Source of the DNA: Labia minor
Lineage: Eukaryota > Arthropoda > Insecta > Dermaptera > Spongiphoridae
NCBI GenBank assembly: GCA_963082975.1
Contig: OY720349.1
Location: forward strand, 62,432,501-62,496,500
Reading direction: 5' to 3'
DNA length: 64,000 nucleotides
Shown: piece by piece, positions 9,721 through 22,700 of the stretch
Position numbering within the stretch: the first letter of the stretch is position 1
Layout of the letters: each line of letters begins with the position of its first letter
Program-made: the position numbers and the translations under genes
The notes under the pieces: generated by a model
The model's input: the letters and a program-made list of their open reading frames with translations, nothing else
What the model was told of the DNA's origin: nothing
Database searches by the model: none

Positions 9721-12700
9721 CTTTTATTCCACAAAATATAGATACTGTTAACAAAAAAAAAAGAAAGAAAAAAATATTGATACTATCAATACAAAAAGAA
9801 ATAGAAAAATCAAGATAATAAGTTTATTGATTTTTATAGTTTATAGAAATTTTTTAATATTGTGTATATAATGATAATAGATAACAGTTATTCCAAATAT
9901 TTCTATTTGATCTTACCAAAATATCATTTTTTTCATTATTTACAAGCTAAATTTAATTAATAATTTACATACGTATTTTATTTCAATAATTTATTGTAAT
10001 TAACCTATATTCAAAATTATTAATTTTTAAGTTTGCTAGATGAAGAAATTTAGAAATTGTAGAAAAACCTTTGTTCTGTATATTTTAAGAACCCCCCTCC
10101 AAGCAAGTGCAATGCCAGCCGTACTACTGGTTATCGAACTTCCAGGGGCTTCTCACTTTGACTCGACTACGGTCCTTTTGAAAAATTTCTTCAGAACCTT
10201 CACACATATCTTCAGTGCTAGTGGTTAAAAATCCTTGATTTATAAAAAGGAATTAAAATACTAAATGTTCTCTGAATTATTAATAATTGTTTTTTCTCTT
10301 TAAAATATTAGGATTAAGGAAATTTTAGAGTCACAAATAATTAGAAAATGCTTAATTTTAAATTGATTTTTTATTTAATTAATAATTTAACAAACAATTT
10401 ATATAAAGAATTTATTCATAATTTATATATACTATATAGTATGTAGGAGTAATATAAACAAAGAAAAGATAAACAAAGAACAAAAACAATAATAGAAGCT
10501 TAAAAAACTATCATAATCATTGGGTAATCTTAAAAAAGAGGTAGGTTTATTTGGAATTGTTAATAGAGCATGGTATACATTGAAAATATTACAAAAAGAG
10601 AAGAATCCGTAGTGGAGTGTAAGGAACAATCTTAGTGATATACATATATTAAGAAGTACTAAATCCAGCATTATTCAATTAATAACTAGATAGTCTTCAA
10701 ATACATTGAGTATGTATATTATATGCATGGATATTTAAACTTAAATATGTATACATAAAATGAAGTCTTATTTGACGTTGTTAGTTCGTTATAGATTTGA
10801 TTTATTAGGTGTTTCATTTATGTATTTAGTAATTTTAATTATTACTTATTAGTCGAGAATGACAAACAATTAATCAATTAATAATTTCGATTTCTCAAGA
10901 TTAAATTGAACGAATGACTGAAAATTAATATAAATTGATTCTATTCTCACAAAAAGCCAATCGAAATTGTCTTTTCAAACTCAATTTGAAATTATATTAT
11001 CGGATAGGCCAGAAAAATATAAGGTCAATTTTAAATATTCCAAGTACCATAGGCCTTCAGCAATGAGTACTTCAATATAAAATCAGATCAATCAAAAATA
11101 ATTATTTAGTTTAATTAATTAATTCTAAAACAAATGAAATAGAAACAAAAAAAAAAACAAATGAAATAGAAAAAAAAAATATTATAAAAAAGAATACAAT
11201 TGATTAATTTGACATTTTTTGCCATCCTCTATATTTGGCGCTTTAAAAGGTCCTTACATTTGATAATAATTATTTTCCAACCTCTCTTCAATCATATTTT
11301 TAATTTATTCAGTTTTTGTTAAGAAAACCTTAACACTTTTGAGATTATCTGTATATAATCGATTATTTGTGTTTCAATCAACACAAACGATAAAGCAATA
11401 GAGTTATAATTTGAATTTGATGAAATTATGGTGATTGTAAATTCAAAAAATTTGATGCTTTATTGTTAATGATAGATGAAGGAGATCCACGATAAATCTC
11501 AAAAAGGTTAATGTTCAAAAATATAAATCAAAAAACATTAACAAAAAAAAAAATTAAAAAAATTGAAAATCTAAAAAACGTCTTTTTTTTATAAAAAAGT
11601 GAAAATAAATCAAATTTTTATAGATAACAATTCGTATGAAATTTAAAATATAATATTATTTAAAACAGTTTATTTATATTTATTTTCTTTTAAGATATTA
11701 AAATATTGAAAACATATGCTTGAAAATCGTTTTCAATTTATTTAAATATGAAAATTAATTATTTAATATTTATTTTAATTGACGGTATTTTAGTAAGAGA
11801 GTCCAATTTCAGGAATATTTAGGTCGATTATAAAAATCGACTATTTTATAGATTATTTAATCTATGAATGAGCAATGTCTGGAAGAAAATAGATTACAAT
11901 TTAAAGATTCATATATCCACTAATGACCCATTCCAAATTGGCACACCTATAATATATCAATGAGACTAGAAGAACTAGATAATTATATCATTGTGGAATT
12001 ATCAGAAGAACAATTCCCTAATATTTATTTTAATTTAATTAATCTATTTTTTCAAGTATAAATTATTATTAATTAAATTTTTCATAATTTTCTCTAAACT
12101 TGTAATACCAATAATATATATATTTTAAATCATATTTTATTATAATTTTTTTAAAATAATTTGTTTTAAGTTTCATATTTTTTATTAAGTATGTAAATCT
12201 AAAAAAAGAAAAAGTGGACTCCATAACACGGACACGACTGAATCCTTCAAAGCCTAGATTCATAATTATTATCTTAAAGAATTAATAAAAATAAATAAAC
12301 TGTTCTAAAGATAGAAATTTTATATGATTAATAAAAAAGTTATCAACCTGAAATGATAATAATAATTATATTTTAATAATAAACAACAATTTAACTATAA
12401 TATAAAACAATTATGATATGTGAAAATGAGAAATATATTTAAATATAAACAAGAAATATAGATATTATCAATGAGATATATACTCGTATATTGTATTATA
12501 CAACTTACACCTTAACGATTTCTCATGCAAGTTTTATTATTAAATCGTTCTGCTGGGTATTGACAAAAAAAATTATAGAACTATCATTATTAAATTCATA
12601 TATCTCATTATAATATATTCATATATTTTCAATTTATAATAGTCTCCTGAAATTTAAATTCATATAAAATAATTTAATAAATCAATTTATTTAAATATAA

Positions 12701-15700
12701 ATTAAAACAAAAATAGTCTACATATTTAAAATATTTCTTCTCTTTTAAAATGATTTTTCCATTTCATTTTCATTTTTTTATTTTTGAATAAATAATTTGT
12801 AAATATAGTTGAAATAAATAAGCTAATCAATTTAGAATATTGCAATCAATCAATTATTTTTTTTTTTAATTTTAATTTATAAATCATTCAATTGAGGATT
12901 CAAGGGGGCGATACTACAAATTATTCATTTGAAATGTTTTTGCTTTAATTATACTTTTTTGTAATCAAAGTTAATATATATAAAAAAAATAAACTTTTAT
13001 ATTGTGTATTTCATTAATTGGTCTTTTTATATATTAATTGCGTAATGCGAAAACAAGGTACAATAGATAATGAAACTTTAGAATTAAATATAATTAATAT
13101 AAATTATATAAGTATATATTTTTTTAATTTTATTTTATAATAATAAAATATCTATATCAAATAGTTTTTAATTTAAAAAATATGTAATTATTTGTCAAAA
13201 TTCTTTACACTTCGTTTTTGTTGGTGTAGGTTATGTCAAGTATCACCTGAATATGCATTGTAAATCATAAATTGAGGTTATGTACAAAACAATCACAATG
13301 TACTTAGCGATAAGGAATAAATATAGATTTTTATTTATTTCCCTATTAAGGAAAAAGAATTGCATTAAAATTATTCTGGTGTAGATGCCAAAGCAATAAA
13401 TATTTTTGATACAAAGACCAGCACACCATGAATACATTATACATAATAGCTATAAATTTTTTATATACAAATTTTTCATTCCTTTTGCGATAAAACATCA
13501 ATAAGCAAAGAAGCAAGTATAATACCATCTGCACCAGTTTTATATACCAAAATTTAATTTTTGTTAATTTTCAACCCTTGAATTATCAATTGAAAAATTA
13601 TCAAATAAATCGATATTTTTATAAAGTTTAATTTTTGTTTAATCTATTTATTTATTTAGATAATAATATTTGGAAATATTTATCTAAGATTAATTTATTA
13701 CACCAATTAATCTAATATTTGATTTTTCCTCTTAAATATCAAATTTATTAAGATTATTATTCTAATAATTTTAATTTATTTATTTTTTTTTGTTTTGTTT
13801 ATTTTTGTTTTTCTTTACAAAATTAACATTAAGAAATTAAAAATAAGATAAACAAAAAATTAAAAATTAAAATTAAAAAAAAGTAAAAAATTTAGAAAAA
13901 TCGTTTAATTATCTATATATATATATTTCTATATGAATATATTTGGTAATTTAATCATAATAATCAAAAAAATAGTTTTCATTATAGTTAAATATATATA
14001 AATATGAAAAAATCATTGCTATTTTGGCATCGAGTGAGCATGATTAGTTTTATTTATTTATTTTTATTCAGTTATTAATACTAATAAAATTTGGTCTTAT
14101 GTTTTGTGCGCTCACGGGAGTTTATTTTATTAATTTATGTTTTTATTTATGTCTTATATATTTTTTAAGCTAAATTTCAATCTACACCCTGCGTATATAT
14201 ATATATTTATATATATTGAGAATGAGACATATTGTATGAAACTCTTATCTTAAACTATATTATATTTTATTTATTTAGTGTTTTTTAATTTTTATTTTTC
14301 ATATTTTTTTAAGAGGATATAGAAAATGCTTTTGTTAATAAAATGTAAAAAGAGTGAAATGTTGTTTAATATTTATTCAAAGAGCAGAAAAAGCTTGTTT
14401 AATGGTATGAATTCATATCCATTTTTTGGTATAATTATTTATTAAATTATTTATACATCTATAAACGATTTTCTTTCATGTTGAACATAGAATAATAACT
14501 ACAACCATTTTTTTGGAATTGGTCCATTCCTAAACACATTTATGCCTGATTATTTAATTTATATAATTTATATTGATAAATCTATATGAATATAACAATA
14601 AATTTACAACTAGAATTTAAATTTACAATTTAAATGTTTGTATTATATATATATTTTAATTTTTATTTCGTAATTTTTTCTTTTGTAGAAATATGTTCTT
14701 TTTTTAATCATTCTATGCTTGTTTTTTTATTAAGTATCTATTAAGTATCATATTTAATAAATTTATCTTTTTTTACTTAATAAAAAAATTTCATTTAATT
14801 TTATACATCTTTTTTTCATTTAACAGTATTTTATTTATTTTAATTTTATATATTAATTGTGGATATGCTTTTCTAGTCACATGGTTCTTTTTGTACTCAA
14901 TGAACAATTATTGTTTACTTATTTTTAACCCTTAAATAATAGAAGATAAAAAAACAATGCAATTTTCCTTGATTATTCCTTATGATCCTTATAATAATAT
15001 CAATCTTTTAAGATTAAATTAAATTTCAAAGTGGAAACATTTTTTTTCTTTAAATATAAATATGAGAAAAATTGTTAAATATATATTTATAGAGATATTT
15101 ATTTCTAAGAGGATAATAGGTGATCGTCCTAAATCTTTTAACTAAATTTACAAATTATACATTTCCTACCCAAAGAAAAAAATATTTGCATCTTCTATTA
15201 TTTCAGGAATTTTTTTATCTAGGTATGTTTTATTGGTTAATTGTGTCTAATATGAAAGTAGTTTTTGGTATTTAATTGAATAAGAGTATATGCATATTTA
15301 TTAACGGGGTATGACTAGAAAGGAATTCAGACAAAAATTATTCTTACATTGACTGCGAATAGAAACCAAATTAAATATAAAATTACAAAATAAAGAGACA
15401 TTTCAAAAAAGTTATTTCCAAAATAGATCAAATCCAATTTTAATTTTACTATAATTTTTTACATTTAATTTTTTTATTTTTTATTTTTTTTTTTTTTTTT
15501 ATAAATTTTCGTTGTTGGCTTAGCGTTCTTTACATAAACAAAATGTAAAGAAAAAGTATACAAGAAAAAGAGTACAATATAAAATATCCTCATCTAATAA
15601 ATAAATTTGGTTTATATTCGATAAAATTCTCACATTTGATTTAAAAATTAATTTAATTTATAATATAATTTGAGTATTTGGGTCAATTCATCAATCACAG

Positions 15701-16288
15701 TTATATAATAACCAAGTATTAGTAAAAAATAAAATTATCTACTATGTTTAATTAATTTTTTAAATACATCATGATAATAAGGATGATAATCTCACAAAAG
15801 TTTTCATATCAATTTTGTATTTTTATAAATTTAGCCCATAATTACAATAACTTTACTAGACTTTTAATAAAAAGATTTAATAAAACAATGATTTGGAGTA
15901 TAAATGTCGTGTTTGATTCTTGTTAAGTAATCCTGATTAGAATTCATTGTCCCTTAAACGCGAAGGGATTTTAACTGTGAAAGAATAAAATAATAAAAAA
16001 AAAAAATTAAATCTAAAAAAGAGATCATGGAGATAAAGCCGCCTAACTATATATATAATATATATATCTATATATATGTATATATTCATTTCAAAAATTT
16101 AACAACACATGTAATATCATCTTATTATCCTCTTTTTGCATAAGCATATAATTATATATAGATAGTGAATAAATTTTGGACATTCAATGACTTACTTTTA
16201 TGTTGTTTCCATATAAATGACAATTTTGTTTAAAATTCAATCGTTCACTCAAATGTCTCAAGAGGATTCTCCTTAAGAACTGCACTAT
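9721..16288. other. AT-rich gene desert downstream of ANKS1
   Basis: This is mostly low-complexity AT sequence. A GC-richer patch at 10080-10230 has a 62-residue plus-strand frame I do not recognise. ATTAAA-type signals for the minus-strand ANKS1 transcript occur near 15860-15880, so its 3' UTR may reach there. I see no other gene, tRNA or clear mobile element. Confidence 0.5.
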
Positions 16289-16708
16289 TTAGAGTTCTTC
16301 AGAAACCGCAATAGGTGCTTGACCAATTTGTTGTTGCACCCCGGAAGTCGGTTGTGTTTCTAAAGCATTATTTAAATTGTCATTCACAGCCAATTGTAAT
16401 AATGGCGAACCGTTTAATTTAATCTCATTGACACTATGCGATCGGGCGTGTTGTTGTTGTTGTTGTACTGGTTGTTGTGCAGATTGAGAAACATTGGAAT
16501 TACTACCGGTTGTTGTTGTTGTAATTGGCACGGTCACTAAATTTGGAATCAAATTTGCTGAATGGGAACGCACGTGTCCATTTCCACTACGTTGATGAAT
16601 TTGTTGTTGGTTGTGTTGTTGATTTTGATGAAATTGTCCTTTTAATGCCAATTGATAGGCAACTTCGAACGCTTGTCCTAATGTTAATATCACTTCAGTA
16701 GCTTGATC
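16289..16708 (-). CDS. ANKS1: ANKS1 last coding exon: PTB end and Gln-rich tail
   Basis: The acceptor is TTTTAG|GATCAAGC (boundary 16708). The exon opens with [20 protein letters not shown], the C-terminal helix of the PTB domain. A tail rich in Gln, Asn, His and Ser follows, with QQQQQH and [17 protein letters not shown], then PIAVSEEL and a TAA stop at 16289-16291. Glutamine runs are encoded by CAA repeats and may vary in length between individuals. It joins the previous exon in phase 0. Confidence 0.93.
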   Translation of the reverse strand, partial: DQATEVILTLGQAFEVAYQLALKGQFHQNQQHNQQQIHQRSGNGHVRSHSANLIPNLVTVPITTTTTGSNSNVSQSAQQPVQQQQQHARSHSVNEIKLNGSPLLQLAVNDNLNNALETQPTSGVQQQIGQAPIAVSEEL

Positions 16709-19700
16709 CTAAAATTTATCAATAATATAGAATCAATCAAAAAACAAAATAATCAAAATTATCTTATTTGAATAAAAAAATGTAAAGACTTTTACTTCCA
16801 TATTAATAATATAAGATTCTAATCTAAAATCATTTTAGGATCTTTATCAAAGATGGGAAAACCAATGTAATTTATTAGCTACGATATTTAAATTATAGTT
16901 AAAGGGGACAAACGAGTTGTATACATATTTCGGATAATATTTATACTATTATATATACATATGTACATAATTACTTACCATAGTCTGTACACAAAATACG
17001 TGGCAATAATGAGTTTGTGTCGATAAATCTTTGGTAATATAAGCGAAGTGGGTGAGATCATCTGCATCTTGACATGCGCAATGTATATTACGTATTTCAT
17101 GTTCACAAACCAATTGCTAAGAAATAAAATAAAATAAATTTTAAATAAATTTAAATAAATTGATTCATTCTTTTTTGGACTTACTTGTGTTTGAGCATTC
17201 ATAAATCGAACACCACGGTGATTAATAGCTAATAGAATATCAGGTATTGTTTGTGATTTATTAGATTCTTTTTGTGATTTTTTTAATTTTTGAATCGATT
17301 TTTTAGTTGATTCCGTACCGCGTAATTCTTTTACTAAAGTTGAGCCCAAATACTAATGCAAAAATTAAAAAAACAAATTTAGAATAAAAAAAAAATATTG
17401 AGTTTTAAATATTTATTGAAATGGAGGATACCGACCTGTGCTTGGTAGGTGATGTGGCCCTGAACCAATGCCTCGGGTTGATGTCGCCATTGAGTTGTTA
17501 AAGTGGCTGGAACGCCCACCAATAATTCAGCAGGCTCCCGAATCTCTAAATCACTGACAGGGGGTGGTTGTTGAACAGGTGGAGGTGGAGCAGGCCTGTT
17601 CTTCTTATGACTATGTCGCAAAGTACCTGAATTACTCACAGGCATTTTGTTTTCTCGGATATCTTCCTTTAATTGTTGAATATTCGATTGCTAACAAGAA
17701 AAAGAAAATACAAAAGTAAGTTGGAGTAACTAATAATCGAGCACATTTTTCGATATCCTATTTATGAAAGAAGTTGTAGCCCTTGTTATCAATTATTTAC
17801 ATATACAATTTAAGGTTTAAAAATTTTCGTTCATCATGGATAGAGAAATATTAATATGAAAATATTAATCCACTAAACAAGTTTATTTTTAGTAAGTGAA
17901 TAGCAATTGCTTTCAGGCAAAGAACAGTAACTGCAAGTTTGCCTGAATCTAATTATACTACATTACAGAAATAGCGGAATCAATTTTGATCAATGTAGCT
18001 GGTGGGTAATGAATGAAACAAATTATACCAAACCCTCTAACAAATGATGGTCAATTAAATTATAAAGTTATTTTAATAAAAATAATAAAAAAAGATTAGT
18101 GTCACTGTATACAACATTAAGGTAAGATTCTAATAAATTTAAAGAAATTAGGGAATATATATGTTTCTCTCTCTCTCCCTAATAAAAAAGATTTAAAATA
18201 TAATTTTTTAACATATTTCTTATAGAGCAAAAGATATTATAAAATAAAATTATAATTTTACATGCGTAGAATTAGCATATTACCATTAAACATATTAACT
18301 AAGCATTTTTAAATTTTAATCATTTCATTTATATTATTATTTATAAAATAAATTATAAATAAATAAATAGAATTTTATTTTATGTTACAAAATAATATCT
18401 TAGCTTGAATATATTTAAATTTCTTGTATTATTAGATAAGAATTAATATCATATATTATCTATATATATAAAAAAGGTTTTTGTCTGCACATTGAATAGA
18501 ATTTAAAATTTTTTAAATATCTTCGCGTTTCATGACCTCTAGAATCCAAAATGATTTTAGAATTTTTCATATCTGTCTCTGTCTGTCGGGAAATTCTGAC
18601 GTTATAGACTCAAAATTGGCTGAACCGATTTCGATGAAATTACAATACATCACAATATTCTTAAATACCTCTATTTTAACATAGGTTATATATTACCATA
18701 TATCAATATCTATTCAATAATTGCAGAAATTAATTTTAAAAAATTTGATAAGTATATATCATTCAAAAAATTATGGATTCATTTCAGAATTTCTATAATT
18801 CCCATAGAAAGAATGTTTATAATATTTAAATTTTTATTTCTTACTAGCTCTGCCCCTGTACCCCCGAAGTGATTAGTTGAAAGTCTATATGTAAAAGATT
18901 TTCATCCATTTTGTTTCAATCAGTATATTACTTAAAACATTCATTTTTTTACCGACCGACGATAGTAAGGGAGGTATTGTTTTCACACCAAATTTCACAT
19001 GTGGAGATTTTTTACATATCTCCACGAATCATGCATTTTCTTAACAGAAAAAAAATATTTTTAGCATGATGTCTGTCCGTCTGTCCGTCCGTATAGATGC
19101 GTACAGCTTGAACGGCTCATTGCAAGATAGTCGAGTGGAGACACTCCAGCTAATTATTTTATAAATAAAATAACATATAAAAATGCACTTTTTAAATTAG
19201 TTCTAAAAAAATCACGTCACGTCCTCTTGAAAAAGTGATTAAACTCTTGATATCAATTTTTAACATTTAATTTAAAATTTAATAATGATTTATATTAATA
19301 ATTTATTAATATAATTTATAATTTTTTTTACATTCCTTTACAAGCTTTGATTTATTTTGAACTTAATTCCAATTCAATTTGCAATTCATTTGAATTTTAT
19401 ATATTTTATTTGTTTATTTTTATTTGAATTCGTTTGATTTTGATTCACGTTTGTCAATATGTTTAATTTAAATAAAATTAAATACCGAGTGGGCAATTAG
19501 TAATATAATTAAATTACATTTTAAGAATGATTTATTTATTAAATGAGATAAATATATAAATAGTATTCGATATGGCAATGTTAGATTATATTATTCTCAA
19601 TTGAATATTTAAAATTGCATCTATACATGGATTGTATAAACAGGAATGAATTTTCAATGACGCTTGTTAATAAATAATTATTTTTCTTATGATTTAGTTC

Positions 19701-22700
19701 AAAATGGTGAAATTTTTTAATGGACAAATAAAAACGACAATGAGTTAAATACTATATTTTTTGAAACGTTTAATAGAAATAAATCCTTCATAGGTGATGT
19801 AGTTATCAATAATAGGAATAATTTTATTATAGATAGAAATTATAAAAAAAATATATTGATTTATAATTTGTTAAATGAATGTTAAAAAAATTGAATCAAT
19901 CATCATCAATCGCAATTTATAAAAAATAAATTAAAATAAAGAACGATTTGGGAAATATTATTATAAATTATATTTCAGAAAGTAGACATGGCTATATGAT
20001 TTATTTTATAATGTGTTCAGACTTTTACTTATCAAAAATAAAAATAAATACAAATATAAATTGCATAAATAACATTCTAAATAAATAAATAAATAAATAA
20101 ATATATATATATATATTGTAAGAGATATATGTGCACCGAACAATCTATCTTATTAATAACAGCTAAGTGGTCGACCCTTAAGCAATTACTAATTACATAT
20201 TAATCTTATTTAGTTTATAATATCAAATACCTTACTTTATTCTTTAATTAATTAACGTGTACTAATGCCTAGCGAGTCCAATTATAATTATATTAAATTC
20301 TTTAGTTATTAAATATTCATTTTGTTATATTATTTTAATACTGACTTTTATTCTGATTAAATTCAACCTTACGTCTTGCCTATCAACCTTCGCTGTATTC
20401 CCCAAACTATATACTATTCACAATAACCAGAGTACTACCAATTTAAATATCAAATTTATTAATTTTAAAAACCCATTTTTTATAGCCCAACACCATACTA
20501 AGCCTCCAATATACGACAATATATATATATATATATATATTGAGTTTTAGTAATAAAAAGCTGGAGTGTCTCCACTCGACTATCTCGCAAATTTGAATTA
20601 ATTAACATATATTATATTTAAATTAAATTTATTGGCTCTTTGTTGATGGTACCACATCACATGTTGGTGCGTGATTTGCAGAGTTAAAAAATTAATTCTG
20701 CTACTTTCAGCGATTCAATCAAGCTGAAATTCTATGTTATATACAATTTTTAATCGTGTGAAAAATTATTAAACATATATCTTTATTATTACGGTCACTT
20801 TAGAGGAAAAAAAATCAAAACGTTGTAAGTAATGACCCTCTTCCGGTTGAGCTACATTTCTCAAAAATTGAGAGAAAACTACGAATTTTGAATAATGCCC
20901 GTATAACAAATTTCATTATTCTAGCTCAAATCGTTTTTGCGTAATCTTGTGTACATACATACACACACCCACACATACATTTTTTTCAACCTTAGTGAAA
21001 ATGATTCAGGAACCTTCAAAAAATATAAAAACATCAAAATCTCGGTATCGAAAATTTTCGTGATCGCAAATTGATTTATGAGCTTAAGGCGATTATAAAA
21101 TATTATTATGTGGTGGTAAAATGGGAATTTTATATTTTTAAATTTAAAAAAGACATTAGGTTATTTTTATTCTATAGTTTACAAATAAAATAATATATAT
21201 AGATGAGAAGTTATTTCCGAATTATTTTCTTGATTTATTGAGAGATTTGAGTCTTTACGTTTCGAACAGAATCCCAAAATTCTGATGAGAATTGCCTCCT
21301 TAAGCATTCGAAGAACAAAATATTAAAATATCCATTTATTCGATTCTATAAAAAGAAAATGTGCCATTTACTCAGAAGGTGACTCAATACTTTTATTTTT
21401 ACACATCTTCAATATAGATGTAATTACTTTCATAATATGTCTTATTAACCGATAATAAATTTTCAAATGTCAACTTCTGGTACATTTACCTTATATATAT
21501 AATATAAATATAAATTAAAAATAAAAAAAATATTTTGTTATTTGTATATTGTAATATTTGTTTTTTGAAGAGAAACCATTATTTTAACATTTACAGGAGT
21601 GCGAGAAAATACACGCCTGTATCCACTAAGAGTGACAAAGAGAGTAGGTAATACATTTCCAATGGCGAAGGTAATTTGTATAAAATTTAAAAAATAAACA
21701 ATTGCAAAGGTTAATTTTTCATTAAATGTGCAAATTGGAAAATCAATTTGATTTTTTTTTTATTTTGTTATTTTATTTTGCCAATGAGCTAGCTGAAAAT
21801 GTGTATGTGTGCATGTAAAAGCGCGAGTGTGCAAGAGAGAGAGAGATAGTAAACAACAACCAATCCATTAGAGTATGTATTTTATATATTTATTTATTTA
21901 TTTTTTAAATTCATTCCCAGTAACTCGCCATGAATAAACCCAAGAGTTAATTTAATTCTTTTTTTTATTTATTTATTTATTTATTTTTTTTCAATTAGAT
22001 TTCATTTTATGTTTATATATATATATATATATAGCTTTGTACCCTTTACGCCTCTTGTCCCCCCCATTTCCCCTCTCTCCTTCTTCCATCCACCAATTCA
22101 TCATCCTACTCACTCAGTGACTCTCCCATGCGTATGGTTTGTACGCTTTTTCTATGTATTTTTTTTTTTTGTTTTAGTGTGTAAATTGTTTCCTGGTGGT
22201 CAATTAAAAGTAATTGGAATAAATGTGTGCAAGTGCCTCACCCTACTCTCTTTTCTATACTTTATTTTTACTCCTCAGTGACATTTTTTTTATTTTTACG
22301 TTTTTTTTTTATTTTCATTATTCTATGAAGTTGACTTTGCTAGAATTCATTCTTCCTCATTCCATAATTATGATTGAATGCATTTATATGAAAATAAAAG
22401 ACTAAAATGTTATTAAATTATTTTCAAACAGGATAAAAATATAATATAATGAAATATAACAAAAGATTGATGAATTGTGTAGGATACATTTTGAATATTT
22501 ATATTGTTTGTATTTTATTAATATATTAATATATTATTAGAAATATGATATTACTATAATATTCTATTTAAATGTTTCATTTAATTTTTAGGAAAATTCT
22601 GTTAGACGCTGTTTATAAGAGCTAATATTATGGTAATTATACAGGAGACTGGCGAAATGAGGTAGGTGGTTGAAACTTACTTTGAGGTGTTCCTTGAATG

